A stretch of 64,000 nt of DNA, from the NCBI RefSeq assembly GCF_000803645.1, contig NZ_CP009122.1, positions 3,386,501 to 3,450,500 of the forward strand. Reading direction: 5' to 3'. The notes under the pieces were generated by a model. The model was not told the origin of the DNA, searched no databases, and was given only the letters and a program-made list of their open reading frames with translations. Positions 46,541 through 55,231 of this stretch are shown here, piece after piece (position 1 is the stretch's first letter; each line of letters begins with the position of its first letter). The stretch comes from Sphingopyxis fribergensis (GTDB taxonomy: Bacteria > Pseudomonadota > Alphaproteobacteria > Sphingomonadales > Sphingomonadaceae). A program made the translations under genes and the position numbers.

Positions 46541-48057
46541 TTATCACCCCCGCCGCCATAACGCTCGCTGACTGGCGGGAGATTTACGAGGGTGCGAGCG
46601 CCGAACTCAGCGCGGGCGCGTGGGATGCGATCGACGCGAGCGCCGCCGCGGTCGCACGGATCGTCGCAAAGGGGGCGCCGGTTTACGGCATCAACACCGG
46701 CTTCGGAAAGCTCGCGAGCGTGCGCATCGCCGACGATGAGCTGTCGGTGCTCCAGCGCAATATCGTGCTCAGCCATGCGGCGGGCACCGGCGCGCCGTCG
46801 CCGACGAAGATCGTGCGGCTGATGATGGCGCTCAAGCTCGCGAGCTTCGGCATGGGTGCGTCGGGTGTGAAGCGCGAAACGGTGGCGATGCTGGAGGCGA
46901 TGCTGGCGAAGGGGCTGATCCCCGTCGTCCCGTCGCAGGGATCGGTCGGCGCGAGCGGCGACCTCGCGCCGCTGTCGCATATGGCCGCCGCGATGATCGG
47001 CGTCGGCGCGATCGAGATCGGCGGCAAAGTCTTGCCCGCCGCCGAAGCACTCGAACAGGCGGGCCTCGAGCCGCTCGACCTCGGCCCCAAGGAAGGGCTT
47101 GCGCTGCTCAACGGTACGCAATTTTCGACCGGCAACGCGCTCGCGAGCCTGTTCCGCGCGGAAATCCTGTTCCGTTCGGCGCTGATCACCGGCGCGCTGT
47201 CGACTGAGGCGGCTAAAGGCTCCGACGCGCCGTTCGATGCGCGCATCCATGCGCTGCGCGGCCATGCCGGGCAGCGCGAGGTGGGCGATGCGCTGCGCAC
47301 CCTGATGGCGGGATCGGCGATCCGCGCCTCGCACGCGGTCGACGATCCGCGCGTGCAGGATCCCTATTGCCTCCGCTGCCAGCCGCAGGTGATGGGCGCG
47401 GTGCTCGACCTGCTGCGACAGGCCGCAACCACGCTCGGCATCGAAGCCAATGGCGTGTCGGACAATCCGCTGATCTTCGCCGACACCGACGAGGCCCTGT
47501 CGGGGGGTAATTTCCACGCCGAGCCCGTCGCTTTCGCCGCCGACATGATCGCGATGGCGTTGTGCGAGATCGGCTCGATTGCCGAGCGCCGCATCGCGAT
47601 GCTTGTCGATCCCGCGCTGTCGGGCCTCCCCGCCTTCCTGACCCCGCGCCCCGGTCTCAACTCGGGCTTCATGATTCCGCAGGTCACCGCCGCCGCGCTG
47701 GTCAGCGAGAATAAGCAGCGCGCCTATCCGGCCAGCGTCGATTCGATCCCGACTTCGGCCAATCAGGAAGATCATGTGTCGATGGCCGCGCACGGCGCGC
47801 GGCGCCTGCTCGACATGGCCGATAATGTGAGCGCGGTGATCGGCATCGAGCTGCTCGCGGCGTGCCAGGGGATCGACTTTCACGCGCCGCTGAAATCGAG
47901 CGATGCACTCGAAGCCGCGCACAAACATCTGCGCGCCCAAGTCCCGACCCTTGAAGACGACCGCCATTTCCATCCCGACATGGAAGCCGCGACCGCGCTG
48001 ATCCGTTCGGGCAGCCTTGTCGCCGCGGTGCCCGCCAGCCTGCCGGGCGTCGGCTGA
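46537..48057 (+). CDS. hutH: Histidine ammonia-lyase
   Basis: The 506-residue protein contains the MIO-forming tripeptide Ala-Ser-Gly at residues 139-141 in [14 protein letters not shown]. It also has [27 protein letters not shown] and [15 protein letters not shown]. It removes ammonia from histidine to form urocanate, the first step of the pathway and the source of the HutC inducer. The ATG overlaps the hutI stop, and its own stop overlaps the hutG start (TGATG). Confidence 0.97.
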   Translation: MIITPAAITLADWREIYEGASAELSAGAWDAIDASAAAVARIVAKGAPVYGINTGFGKLASVRIADDELSVLQRNIVLSHAAGTGAPSPTKIVRLMMALKLASFGMGASGVKRETVAMLEAMLAKGLIPVVPSQGSVGASGDLAPLSHMAAAMIGVGAIEIGGKVLPAAEALEQAGLEPLDLGPKEGLALLNGTQFSTGNALASLFRAEILFRSALITGALSTEAAKGSDAPFDARIHALRGHAGQREVGDALRTLMAGSAIRASHAVDDPRVQDPYCLRCQPQVMGAVLDLLRQAATTLGIEANGVSDNPLIFADTDEALSGGNFHAEPVAFAADMIAMALCEIGSIAERRIAMLVDPALSGLPAFLTPRPGLNSGFMIPQVTAAALVSENKQRAYPASVDSIPTSANQEDHVSMAAHGARRLLDMADNVSAVIGIELLAACQGIDFHAPLKSSDALEAAHKHLRAQVPTLEDDRHFHPDMEAATALIRSGSLVAAVPASLPGVG

Positions 48058-48872
48058 TGGACTGGCTGCGCGTCCATCGCGGCGAGGCGCCGCTCGTCAT
48101 CGCCTTTCCGCATGGCGGCACTGACCTGGCGGGGCTCGACGAACAGTTCGTCTCGCCCTGGCATGCGCAGATCGACACCGACTGGTGGATCGCCGACCTT
48201 TACGCCTTTGCCGCCGACATGGGCGCGACGCTGGTTGCCACCGATATTTCGCGCAGCGTGATCGACATGAACCGCGATCCGTCGGGCGCGTCGCTCTATC
48301 CGGGGCAGGCGACGACCGAGCTGTGCCCGACGACGACCTTCGACGGCGAGCCGCTTTATCGTTTCGACCTGCCCGACGAGGCCGAGATTAACCGGCGGCT
48401 GACACAATACCATAGACCTTATCATGAAGCGCTGGCGGCTGAGCTCGAACGACTAAGAGCAGAGCACGGCAAAGTTGTCCTTTACGATGCGCATTCGATC
48501 CGCAGCCATGTGCCGCGCCTTTTCGAGGGCGAACTCCCCCATTTCAACATTGGCACCAACGGCGGCGCTAGCTGTGATCTTGAATTGACCGAGATGTTGG
48601 TCGACGCCGTATTTCTTGGAGATCTGGAGGGCTCATGGTCGGGCGTCGTCAACGGCCGCTTCAAAGGCGGCTGGACGACGCGCCACTATGGCCGCCCCGA
48701 CGACGGCATCCACGCGATCCAGATGGAGCTGGCGCAGCGCGGCTATATGGCCGAGCCCGCCGCGATCACCCACGCCAATTGGCCCTCCCCCATCGACCCG
48801 ACCCCCGCGATCCGGCCCGTGCTCGAGCAAGTGATCGCCGCGACCCTCGATTTTGCGAAAGGACGTTCATGA
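48057..48872 (+). CDS. hutG: N-formylglutamate deformylase
   Basis: This 271-residue amidohydrolase has [13 protein letters not shown], a [24 protein letters not shown] segment, [30 protein letters not shown] and [12 protein letters not shown] with metal-binding His and Glu residues. It hydrolyses N-formylglutamate to glutamate and formate, the last step after HutF. Its order in the operon is unusual, sitting between hutH and hutU. The ends overlap both neighbours, a sign of tight coupling. Confidence 0.93.
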   Translation: MDWLRVHRGEAPLVIAFPHGGTDLAGLDEQFVSPWHAQIDTDWWIADLYAFAADMGATLVATDISRSVIDMNRDPSGASLYPGQATTELCPTTTFDGEPLYRFDLPDEAEINRRLTQYHRPYHEALAAELERLRAEHGKVVLYDAHSIRSHVPRLFEGELPHFNIGTNGGASCDLELTEMLVDAVFLGDLEGSWSGVVNGRFKGGWTTRHYGRPDDGIHAIQMELAQRGYMAEPAAITHANWPSPIDPTPAIRPVLEQVIAATLDFAKGRS

Positions 48873-50530
48873 CCCGCCTCGATAATAGCCGCGTGATCCG
48901 CCCCGCAACCGGGACCGAGATCAGCGCGAAAAGCTGGCTCACCGAAGCGCCGATGCGGATGCTGATGAACAACCTCCACCCCGATGTCGCCGAGGCACCG
49001 CACGAACTCGTCGTCTATGGCGGCATCGGCCGCGCCGCGCGCGACTGGGAAAGCTATGACAAGATCGTCGAAACGCTGAAGCGCCTCAACGACGACGAGA
49101 CGCTGCTGATCCAGTCCGGCAAGCCCGTCGGCGTTTTTCGTACCCACACCGACGCCCCGCGCGTCCTGCTCGCCAATTCGAACCTCGTCCCCGAATGGGC
49201 GAATTGGGATCATTTCCACGAGCTCGATAAAAAGGGCCTGATGATGTACGGTCAAATGACCGCGGGCAGCTGGATCTATATCGGCAGTCAGGGCATCGTG
49301 CAGGGCACCTATGAAACCTTCGTCGAAATGGGGCGGCAGCATTATGGTGGCGATCTGTCGGGTCGCTGGCTGCTCACCGCGGGTCTTGGCGGCATGGGCG
49401 GCGCGCAGCCGCTCGCGGCGGTGATGGCGGGCGCGAGCTGCCTCGCGATCGAATGCCAGCCGAGCCGCATCGAAATGCGTCTGCGCACCGGCTATCTCGA
49501 CAAGCAGGCGGCGAGCATCGACGAGGCGATCGCGATGATCGAGGCGAGCCATGCCGAGGGCAAGCCTATATCGGTCGGCCTGCTCGGCAACGCCGCCGAA
49601 ATCCTGCCCGAAATGGTCTGGCGCGGCATCCGCCCCGACCTGCTCACCGACCAGACCTCAGCGCACGACCCGGTCAACGGCTATCTCCCCGCGGGCTGGA
49701 CGCTCGACGAGTGGTTTTCTAAGCGCGAGAGCGATCCAGCCGCGGTCGCCAAAGCCGCGAAAGCCTCGATGGCGGTGCATGTACAGGCGATGCTCGACTT
49801 TCAGGCGGCGGGGGTGCCGACGACCGATTATGGCAATAATATCCGCCAGATGGCGAAGGACGAGGGCGTCGAAAACGCCTTCGACTTCCCCGGCTTCGTC
49901 CCCGCCTATGTCCGCCCACTCTTTTGCCGCGGCGTCGGCCCGTTCCGCTGGGTGGCGCTGTCGGGCGATCCCGAGGATATCTACAAGACCGACGCCAAGG
50001 TGAAGGAGCTGCTGCCCGACAATGCACATCTCCACAACTGGCTCGACATGGCGCGCGACAAGATCCAGTTTCAGGGCCTGCCCGCGCGCATCTGCTGGGT
50101 CGGGCTCGGCGACCGCCACCGGCTTGGCCTCGCGTTCAACGAGATGGTCGCGTCGGGCGAGCTGAAAGCCCCCATCGTGATCGGCCGCGACCATCTCGAT
50201 TCAGGCTCGGTCGCCTCGCCCAACCGCGAGACAGAGGCGATGCGCGACGGCAGCGACGCGGTTTCCGACTGGCCCCTCCTCAACGCGCTGCTCAACACCG
50301 CGAGCGGCGCAACCTGGGTGTCGCTGCACCACGGCGGCGGCGTCGGCATGGGCTATTCGCAGCATAGCGGCATGGTGATCGTCGCCGACGGCACCCCCGA
50401 AGCGGCGAAGCGCCTCGAACGCGTGCTTTGGAACGATCCCGGCACCGGCGTCATGCGCCACGCCGACGCGGGCTATGATATCGCGATCGAGTGCGCGCGC
50501 GAGAAGGGCCTCGATCTGCCGAGCATCTGA
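48869..50530 (+). CDS. hutU: Urocanate hydratase
   Basis: The 553-residue protein begins [20 protein letters not shown]. It has [40 protein letters not shown] (a Rossmann-type glycine loop for the tightly bound NAD), [19 protein letters not shown] and [20 protein letters not shown]. These are hallmark urocanase motifs, including the catalytic-region Cys. It hydrates urocanate to imidazolonepropionate. The start ATG 48869 overlaps the hutG stop as ATGA. It ends the hut operon. Confidence 0.97.
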   Translation: MTRLDNSRVIRPATGTEISAKSWLTEAPMRMLMNNLHPDVAEAPHELVVYGGIGRAARDWESYDKIVETLKRLNDDETLLIQSGKPVGVFRTHTDAPRVLLANSNLVPEWANWDHFHELDKKGLMMYGQMTAGSWIYIGSQGIVQGTYETFVEMGRQHYGGDLSGRWLLTAGLGGMGGAQPLAAVMAGASCLAIECQPSRIEMRLRTGYLDKQAASIDEAIAMIEASHAEGKPISVGLLGNAAEILPEMVWRGIRPDLLTDQTSAHDPVNGYLPAGWTLDEWFSKRESDPAAVAKAAKASMAVHVQAMLDFQAAGVPTTDYGNNIRQMAKDEGVENAFDFPGFVPAYVRPLFCRGVGPFRWVALSGDPEDIYKTDAKVKELLPDNAHLHNWLDMARDKIQFQGLPARICWVGLGDRHRLGLAFNEMVASGELKAPIVIGRDHLDSGSVASPNRETEAMRDGSDAVSDWPLLNALLNTASGATWVSLHHGGGVGMGYSQHSGMVIVADGTPEAAKRLERVLWNDPGTGVMRHADAGYDIAIECAREKGLDLPSI

Positions 50531-50605
50531 CGCTTGTTTCAGTTGCGCCGAAACAGCTTCGCATCCTAAGGCTCTTCGCGACGATCAGGGGAGAGCCAGA
50601 AGCCG

Positions 50606-51769
50606 ATGTCCGAAGCGCAATCGCCTAGCTACCCCGAAATTCGCGACGCGGTGCGCCGCCTCTGCGCCGACTTCCCCGGCGAATATTGGCAGCGCCTCGA
50701 CCGCGACCGCATCTATCCGACCGAATTCGTCCGCACATTGACCGAGGCGGGTTTCCTCTCGGTCCTGATCCCCGAACAATATGGCGGATCGGGCCTTGGC
50801 CTTGGCGCCGCGACCGCGGTGCTCGAGGAGATCCACCGCTCGGGCTGCAACGGCGGCGCGTGCCACGCGCAAATGTACACGATGGGCACCTTGCTCAAGC
50901 ACGGGTCAGAGGCGCAGAAGCAGGCCTATCTGCCCGCGATCGCGCGCGGCGATCTCCGGCTGCAAGCGTTCGGCGTGACCGAGCCGACCGCGGGCACCGA
51001 CACGACGCGCATCCGTACCTTTGCCAAGAAGGTCGGCGACAAATATGTGGTCAACGGGCAGAAAATCTGGATCAGCCGCGCCGAACATTCGGACCTGATG
51101 GTCCTGCTCTGCCGCACTACTCCGCGCGAGGAGTGCGCGAAGCCGTCGGACGGGATGAGCGTCCTCCTCGTCGACATGCGCGAGGCAGAGGGCAAGGGGC
51201 TGACCATCCGGCCCGTTCGCACGATGCTCAACCATGCAACGACCGAGCTGTTCTTCGACGATCTCGAAGTCCCCGCCGCGAAATTGGTCGGCGAGGAGGG
51301 CAAGGGCTTTCGTTATATCCTCTCGGGAATGAACGCCGAACGTATCCTGATCGCATCCGAATGTATCGGCGACGGCCGCTTCTTCATCGATCGCGCCACC
51401 GCCTATGCGAAGGAGCGCGAGGTATTCGGCCGCGCGATCGGCACGAACCAGGGCGTCCAGTTCCCGATCGCCCGCGCCTATGTCCAGATCGCCGCTGCGG
51501 CCGAGATGGTCGCCAAGGCCGCGCGCCTGTTCGACGGCGGACAGGATGGCGGGACCGAGGCGAATATGGCAAAGATGCTCGCGTCCGAGGCAAGCTGGTA
51601 CGCCGCCGACATGTGCGTGCAGACGCACGGCGGCTTCGGTTTTGCCGAGGAATATGACATCGAACGCAAGTTCCGCGAAACGCGCCTCTATCAGGTCGCG
51701 CCGATCAGCACGAACCTGATCCTGAGCCATGTCGCGACCCACGCGCTCGGCCTACCCAAGAGTTTTTGA
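50606..51769 (+). CDS. Acyl-CoA dehydrogenase
   Basis: The 387-residue flavoprotein has the N-terminal helical domain (FVRTLTEAGFLSVLIPEQYG), the acyl-CoA dehydrogenase signatures FGVTEPTAGTDTTRIRT and KIWISRAEHSDLMVLLCRT, and the C-terminal QTHGGFGFAEEYDIERKFRE. The catalytic Glu is expected near the last segment. It oxidises an acyl-CoA to an enoyl-CoA and passes electrons to ETF. It overlaps the following hydratase gene by one base (TGATG), so the pair probably acts in sequence on one acyl-CoA. Confidence 0.92.
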   Translation: MSEAQSPSYPEIRDAVRRLCADFPGEYWQRLDRDRIYPTEFVRTLTEAGFLSVLIPEQYGGSGLGLGAATAVLEEIHRSGCNGGACHAQMYTMGTLLKHGSEAQKQAYLPAIARGDLRLQAFGVTEPTAGTDTTRIRTFAKKVGDKYVVNGQKIWISRAEHSDLMVLLCRTTPREECAKPSDGMSVLLVDMREAEGKGLTIRPVRTMLNHATTELFFDDLEVPAAKLVGEEGKGFRYILSGMNAERILIASECIGDGRFFIDRATAYAKEREVFGRAIGTNQGVQFPIARAYVQIAAAAEMVAKAARLFDGGQDGGTEANMAKMLASEASWYAADMCVQTHGGFGFAEEYDIERKFRETRLYQVAPISTNLILSHVATHALGLPKSF

Positions 51770-52602
51770 TGGACGATTATTCCGCCTGGGTCGGCCGCAG
51801 CGAAACGCGCGCAGACGTCGCCACCGCGGCGCCGCTCGCGGGTCTCGCCGCTCTCCTCGATCATGACACCACCGCCGCGCCCGACATTGTCCCGCCGCTT
51901 GGCCACTGGCTCTATTTCCTCCCCACCGCGCCCCAGTCGATGATGGGCGCCGACGGCCACCCGCGTCGTGACGGTTCGGGTCTGCTTCCGCCTGTCCCGC
52001 TCCCGCGCCGCATGTGGGCGGGCGGCCGGATCGAATTCCTGTCACCGATCGCAGTCGGTGCCGCGCTGACCCGGCTCACCACGATCGACGCGATCAAGCC
52101 CAAGCGCGGCGCGAGCGGCGACCTGCTGTTCGTAACACTGCGCCACGACATCGCGGCCGACGGCGTAGCGGCGATCCGCGAAGAACAGGACATCGTCTTT
52201 CGCGAACCTGCGCCGGCGACACCTGCGACCGCGCCGGCCATCGCAATCGAAGCCGAAGCCGCCGACGCCGTGCGCAGCATATCGCCGGGCCCCATGCTGC
52301 TGTTCCGCTACTCGGCGCTCACCTTCAACGCCCACCGCATCCACTACGACCGCGACTATGCCCGCGACGTCGAAGGCTATGCCGGACTCGTCGTCCACGG
52401 TCCGCTGATCGCAACATTGCTGATGGACCATTTCCTGCGCACCGCGCCGAGGGCCTCGCCCCGCCATTTCAGCTTCCGCGCCGAAGCGCCGCTGATCGAC
52501 GGCGCGCCCGTCGACCTTTGCCTCGCGCACGACGGCGACGCCGCGCGATTGTGGGCGCGCGACGCGGCGGGGCGAAGGACGATGCGCGCCGACGTCGCTT
52601 AG
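51769..52602 (+). CDS. MaoC/FAS1-like dehydratase (mesaconyl-C4-CoA hydratase-like)
   Basis: The 277-residue protein is a double hot-dog hydratase. The N-terminal half has PPLGHWLYFLPTAPQS and LPRRMWAGGRIEFLSPI, the FAS1-like dehydratase part. The C-terminal half has FRYSALTFNAHRIHYDRDYA and VVHGPLIATLLMDHFLR, where the NxHxIHYDxxYA and HGP motifs are the active-site marks. It resembles mesaconyl-C4-CoA or itaconyl-CoA hydratases. It would hydrate the enoyl-CoA made by the preceding acyl-CoA dehydrogenase. Exact substrate unknown. Confidence 0.85.
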   Translation: MDDYSAWVGRSETRADVATAAPLAGLAALLDHDTTAAPDIVPPLGHWLYFLPTAPQSMMGADGHPRRDGSGLLPPVPLPRRMWAGGRIEFLSPIAVGAALTRLTTIDAIKPKRGASGDLLFVTLRHDIAADGVAAIREEQDIVFREPAPATPATAPAIAIEAEAADAVRSISPGPMLLFRYSALTFNAHRIHYDRDYARDVEGYAGLVVHGPLIATLLMDHFLRTAPRASPRHFSFRAEAPLIDGAPVDLCLAHDGDAARLWARDAAGRRTMRADVA

Positions 52603-52801
52603 CGGACCGCCCGCGCAAATCCACCCACAGAGATCATCTGGGTATTTCTCCACCCCCGACATTGCCAATTCGCAAAGCGGTCCATGCCGGTGCGGATCAT
52701 GATCGCCGTGTTCGCACCGATGCGGACGGAGTCGGGGAGGATCCGCAACAGCCATGCCGTCAGGCATCGCGCGCCGTCCCCTTTTTGTAAGGAGAATAGT
52801 C

Positions 52802-53329
52802 ATGATCAAGAAAGTCATGCTGGCGGTGTCGACGCTGGCGCTTGCAGCAACCGCAGCGCCCGCGCTGGCGCAACAGAACCAGGACAACGACAACACCACG
52901 ACCGGTGCTGCAGGTGGGATCGGCAACGATACCACTGTCGTCAACGACCTGATCGACCTGTTCGTCCAGGACAATGCCGCTGACACCTTCTCGGATGACG
53001 ACCAGGACAATGACGGCAACGGCTCGTTCAACGGCAACAGCCTCGTTGTGGCGACCCAAACGTTGAACGCCAACAACACCAACCAGCAGATGGACGAACT
53101 CGTCGATCTGGACGGTGAAGACGGCAGCGAAACGCCGGTCGGTTACAACAGCGGTAACAACTCGGTGAGCGGCAGCGCCTTTGCTGCTTATGCCGGCATT
53201 CTGAACGCCGCCTGGAATACGGGCATCAACTCGAATGCCCAGGCTGCAACCAACATCGCGGCAAGCGGCACTGTAAGCTTCGGCGACAGTGCTCCGGCTG
53301 CTGGTGGCGGTGACGGCGGCGGCGACTAA
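52802..53329 (+). CDS. Secreted Asn/Gly-rich protein, candidate major fibre subunit of a Fap-like amyloid system
   Basis: The 175-residue protein has a Sec signal (KKVMLAVSTLALAATAAPAL-AQ). The mature chain is low-complexity and rich in Asn, Asp, Gly, Gln and Ala, with no Cys: QNQDNDNTTTGAAGG, QTLNANNTNQQMDELVD and YAGILNAAWNTGINSNAQAA, ending in Gly/Asp. Composition and length fit a secreted amyloid-type subunit such as FapC. A strong AAGGAG ribosome binding site and a long hairpin just after the stop (53342-53375) suggest high and separate expression. It shares an NT-G-x-N/Q-type motif near the C-terminus with the products at 53411 and 54560. The amyloid assignment is inferred from composition and neighbours. 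Confidence 0.7.
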   Translation: MIKKVMLAVSTLALAATAAPALAQQNQDNDNTTTGAAGGIGNDTTVVNDLIDLFVQDNAADTFSDDDQDNDGNGSFNGNSLVVATQTLNANNTNQQMDELVDLDGEDGSETPVGYNSGNNSVSGSAFAAYAGILNAAWNTGINSNAQAATNIAASGTVSFGDSAPAAGGGDGGGD

Positions 53330-53341
53330 GAGTCCCCCCGG

Positions 53342-53375
53342 ATGGCCGGCCCGGCACCACTGGCGGGCCGGCCAT
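53342..53375 (+). terminator. Strong hairpin between first and second genes of the Fap-like operon
   Basis: ATGGCCGGCCCG and CGGGCCGGCCAT pair perfectly (12 bp) across a 10-base loop and are followed by TTCTT. It lies 13 bp after the stop of the first secreted protein. It would end most transcripts or protect the 3' end of the first message, so that the first protein is made in excess over the downstream gene products. Confidence 0.7.
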
Positions 53376-53410
53376 TTCTTCCAGTTTCGCTTTCAAGGAG
53401 CGCCCGCGTA

Positions 53411-53821
53411 ATGAAACCCCCGATCGTCCCGGTTCTGCTGGTTATGGCAGGCCTGTCCGTGCCCGTATCGGCGCAGTTGCCTTTGCCCGACGCTGCGGCT
53501 CCCCTCGTTACAGAAGCCGTGCCGTCGGATATCACGGTAACGCTTCCGGCAAGCATAATGCGGCCGGAACGCAAATCGCCGATGTTGAAGGATACTGAGC
53601 TCGACACGCTGCGCGGCGGCCAGTCGCTCGTGATCACCAACCAGACGATGGACTCGATCGTCAGCGGCAACGTGCTGAAGGGCGACTATACAGCAGGTGC
53701 GGTCACGTTGAGCGATTTCGCGCTTTCCAATTTCAACGGTGTCGGCAACCTGCTGATCAACACCGGCGCACAGGTCAGTGCCCAGAGCGGCATGAACCTG
53801 ACGATCAACCTCGGCGACTGA
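53411..53821 (+). CDS. Secreted protein with double-glycine motif, candidate minor fibre/nucleator subunit (FapB/FapE-like)
   Basis: The 136-residue protein has a Sec signal (KPPIVPVLLVMAGLSVPVSA-Q). Residues 60-70 read KDTELDTLRGG, which matches the ELxxLxGG form of double-glycine leaders cleaved by C39 peptidases. The region after the GG (QSLVITNQTMDSIVSGN, then GVGNLLINTGAQVSAQSGMN) is Gly/Asn/Ser-rich and could form repeated beta-strands. Cleavage after Gly70 would leave a 66-residue mature peptide. The C39 peptidase is the next gene. AAGGAG lies 11-12 bases before the ATG, slightly far. Its role as amyloid subunit is inferred. Confidence 0.7.
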   Translation: MKPPIVPVLLVMAGLSVPVSAQLPLPDAAAPLVTEAVPSDITVTLPASIMRPERKSPMLKDTELDTLRGGQSLVITNQTMDSIVSGNVLKGDYTAGAVTLSDFALSNFNGVGNLLINTGAQVSAQSGMNLTINLGD

Positions 53822-53828
53822 GCGCGCT

Positions 53829-54563
53829 ATGCGGGCCCTGCGCATCTTGATCGCGGGCCTGCTGTGCGCCGCTGCCGCGGCGCCCGCCGCCGCCGAAGTC
53901 CGGCTGACCGGTCCCGAAACGGGCGGCAACTACCAGCTTCAGGTAATGACCTGGTGGGAAATTCCTTTCCGTTCGGTCGTTCGCCAACGCTATGATTTCA
54001 GTTGCGGATCGGCGGCGATCGCGACCCTGCTCACCTATCATTATGGCGCGCCGACGTCGGAGACCATGCCCTTTCGCGCGATGTGGGAAAAGGGCGACCG
54101 CGAGGCGATCCGCAAGGTCGGCTTCTCGATGCTCGACATGAAAACCTACCTCGCCTCGCGCGGCTTTCGCGCCGAAGGCTTCCGGCTCACCGCCGAGCAA
54201 TTGAAGCAGGTAAAGCGTCCGACGATCGTCCTGATGGACCTTAAGGGATTCAAGCATTTCGTCGTCATCAAAGGCGTTCGCGGCGACCGGGTGCTGACCG
54301 GTGATTCGGTTCTCGGCCTTAACGAATATTCGCTCAGCGACTTCGAAAAACATTGGAACGGCATTGCGCTGGCGATCGTCGACGGCGGACAAAAGCGCCC
54401 GTCCTTCAACCTCGCCGGCGACTGGGGCCCCTGGTCGCAGGCGCCGCTCGAAGATGAAGGGGCGCTTCGCGTGTCGATCAGCGACCTGACGACCAACCTC
54501 CCCCCGCAATATCAGCTGACGCCGCAAATCCTGCTCGATGTACGCGTCGGTACCGTGAAATGA
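53829..54563 (+). CDS. Sec-exported C39 family cysteine peptidase (FapD-like)
   Basis: The 244-residue protein has a signal peptide (RALRILIAGLLCAAAAAPAA, about 22 residues) and a C39 domain: RQRYDFSCGSAAIATLLTYH with catalytic Cys59, then VLMDLKGFKHFVVIKGV with His143, and TGDSVLGLNEYSL with Asp159. The triad order and spacing match C39 double-glycine peptidases. Unlike the ABC-transporter-linked forms it stands alone and is exported, as FapD is in the Pseudomonas fap operon. It lies seven bases after a cargo gene with a GG motif and overlaps the next cargo gene. It probably trims cargo in the periplasm before or during secretion. Confidence 0.87.
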   Translation: MRALRILIAGLLCAAAAAPAAAEVRLTGPETGGNYQLQVMTWWEIPFRSVVRQRYDFSCGSAAIATLLTYHYGAPTSETMPFRAMWEKGDREAIRKVGFSMLDMKTYLASRGFRAEGFRLTAEQLKQVKRPTIVLMDLKGFKHFVVIKGVRGDRVLTGDSVLGLNEYSLSDFEKHWNGIALAIVDGGQKRPSFNLAGDWGPWSQAPLEDEGALRVSISDLTTNLPPQYQLTPQILLDVRVGTVK

Positions 54564-55138
54564 GATTGACCATGTCCCCACGCATTTTTCTCCTCGCCTT
54601 TGCGCCGACGCTTCTCGCTGCAAGCGAGCCGCCGAGCGGCGATCCGCTTATCGGTGCGGAGACGGTGCCCGATGAGGTCCTGGCGACGCAGCGCGGCGGC
54701 TTTGCCTTTCAGGGCATGGTGATCGCGTTCGGCGCCGATATTCGCAGCTTCGTGAACGACGAGCTGGCGCTGCGCACGATCGTCAGCTGGACACCCCAAG
54801 GCTCCTCGATCGAGCGCTTCGTGTCGCCGGCGCTGACCGCGGTCGACGCCGCGCAGATTCAGGGCGGCATTTTGACAAGCGGCGGCATTACGATGCGCGT
54901 CGGCGACGAACCGGTGTTCCTCGCGAACAACGGCCAGACGGCGCTGATCCAGAGCACCGATGCCATCCAGAATGTCCTGATCAACACCGCCAGCAACGTC
55001 TCACTGAACCAGCAGGTCGACGCCGTGCTCGATATCAGCGGCTACGAAGGCTTTCGGGATGGGCTGGCCTCCACGCGTATGAGCGACGCGATCGGCGCCG
55101 CGATGGGTGCGCAGACCCTCAGCGCGCTCGGCAACTGA
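54560..55138 (+). CDS. Secreted protein with double-glycine motif, candidate fibre-associated subunit (FapE/FapB-like)
   Basis: The 192-residue protein has a signal peptide in RIFLLAFAPTLLAAS. Residues 37-47 read VPDEVLATQRGGF, similar to the LxTxRGG motif of the protein at 53411. The later part, ALIQSTDAIQNVLINTASNV followed by SLNQQVDAVLDI, parallels the NLLINTGAQVSAQSGMNLTI end of that protein, so the two are related. ATG 54560 overlaps the C39 peptidase stop; ATG 54572 is an alternative. A hairpin terminator follows at 55178. Function inferred from context. Confidence 0.68.
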   Translation: MRLTMSPRIFLLAFAPTLLAASEPPSGDPLIGAETVPDEVLATQRGGFAFQGMVIAFGADIRSFVNDELALRTIVSWTPQGSSIERFVSPALTAVDAAQIQGGILTSGGITMRVGDEPVFLANNGQTALIQSTDAIQNVLINTASNVSLNQQVDAVLDISGYEGFRDGLASTRMSDAIGAAMGAQTLSALGN

Positions 55139-55177
55139 ACGACCCCCCGCCCCCGTTTCGATGGGGACGGTCACCTC

Positions 55178-55204
55178 GCCCCGCCTCTTTCGGCGGGGCT
55201 TTTC
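55178..55204 (+). terminator. Rho-independent terminator after the Fap-like operon
   Basis: GCCCCGCC and GGCGGGGC form an 8-bp stem with a TCTTTC loop, followed by TTTTCTTT. It lies between the convergent ends of the cargo/peptidase operon (stop 55138) and the outer-membrane channel gene (stop 55232). Confidence 0.8.
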
Positions 55205-55231
55205 TTTGCGATAATGGCGGTCGCCGGGGGG

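Noticed and set aside
50535..50555. Hairpin TGTTTC...GAAACA after hutU
   Set aside because: The stem is only 6 bp and no T-run follows, so it is not supported as a terminator.
53829..54563. Bacteriocin processing and export system with C39 peptidase
   Set aside because: There is no ABC exporter or membrane fusion protein, and both cargo and peptidase carry Sec signals, which does not fit standard bacteriocin export. The double-glycine motif is kept as a finding.
52802..55138. Curli (CsgA/CsgG) interpretation of the secreted Asn/Gln-rich proteins
   Set aside because: No CsgG-type lipoprotein pore, CsgE, CsgF or curlin repeats with the S-x5-Q-x-G-x-N-x-A-x3-Q pattern. The C39 peptidase and coiled-coil barrel fit Fap instead.
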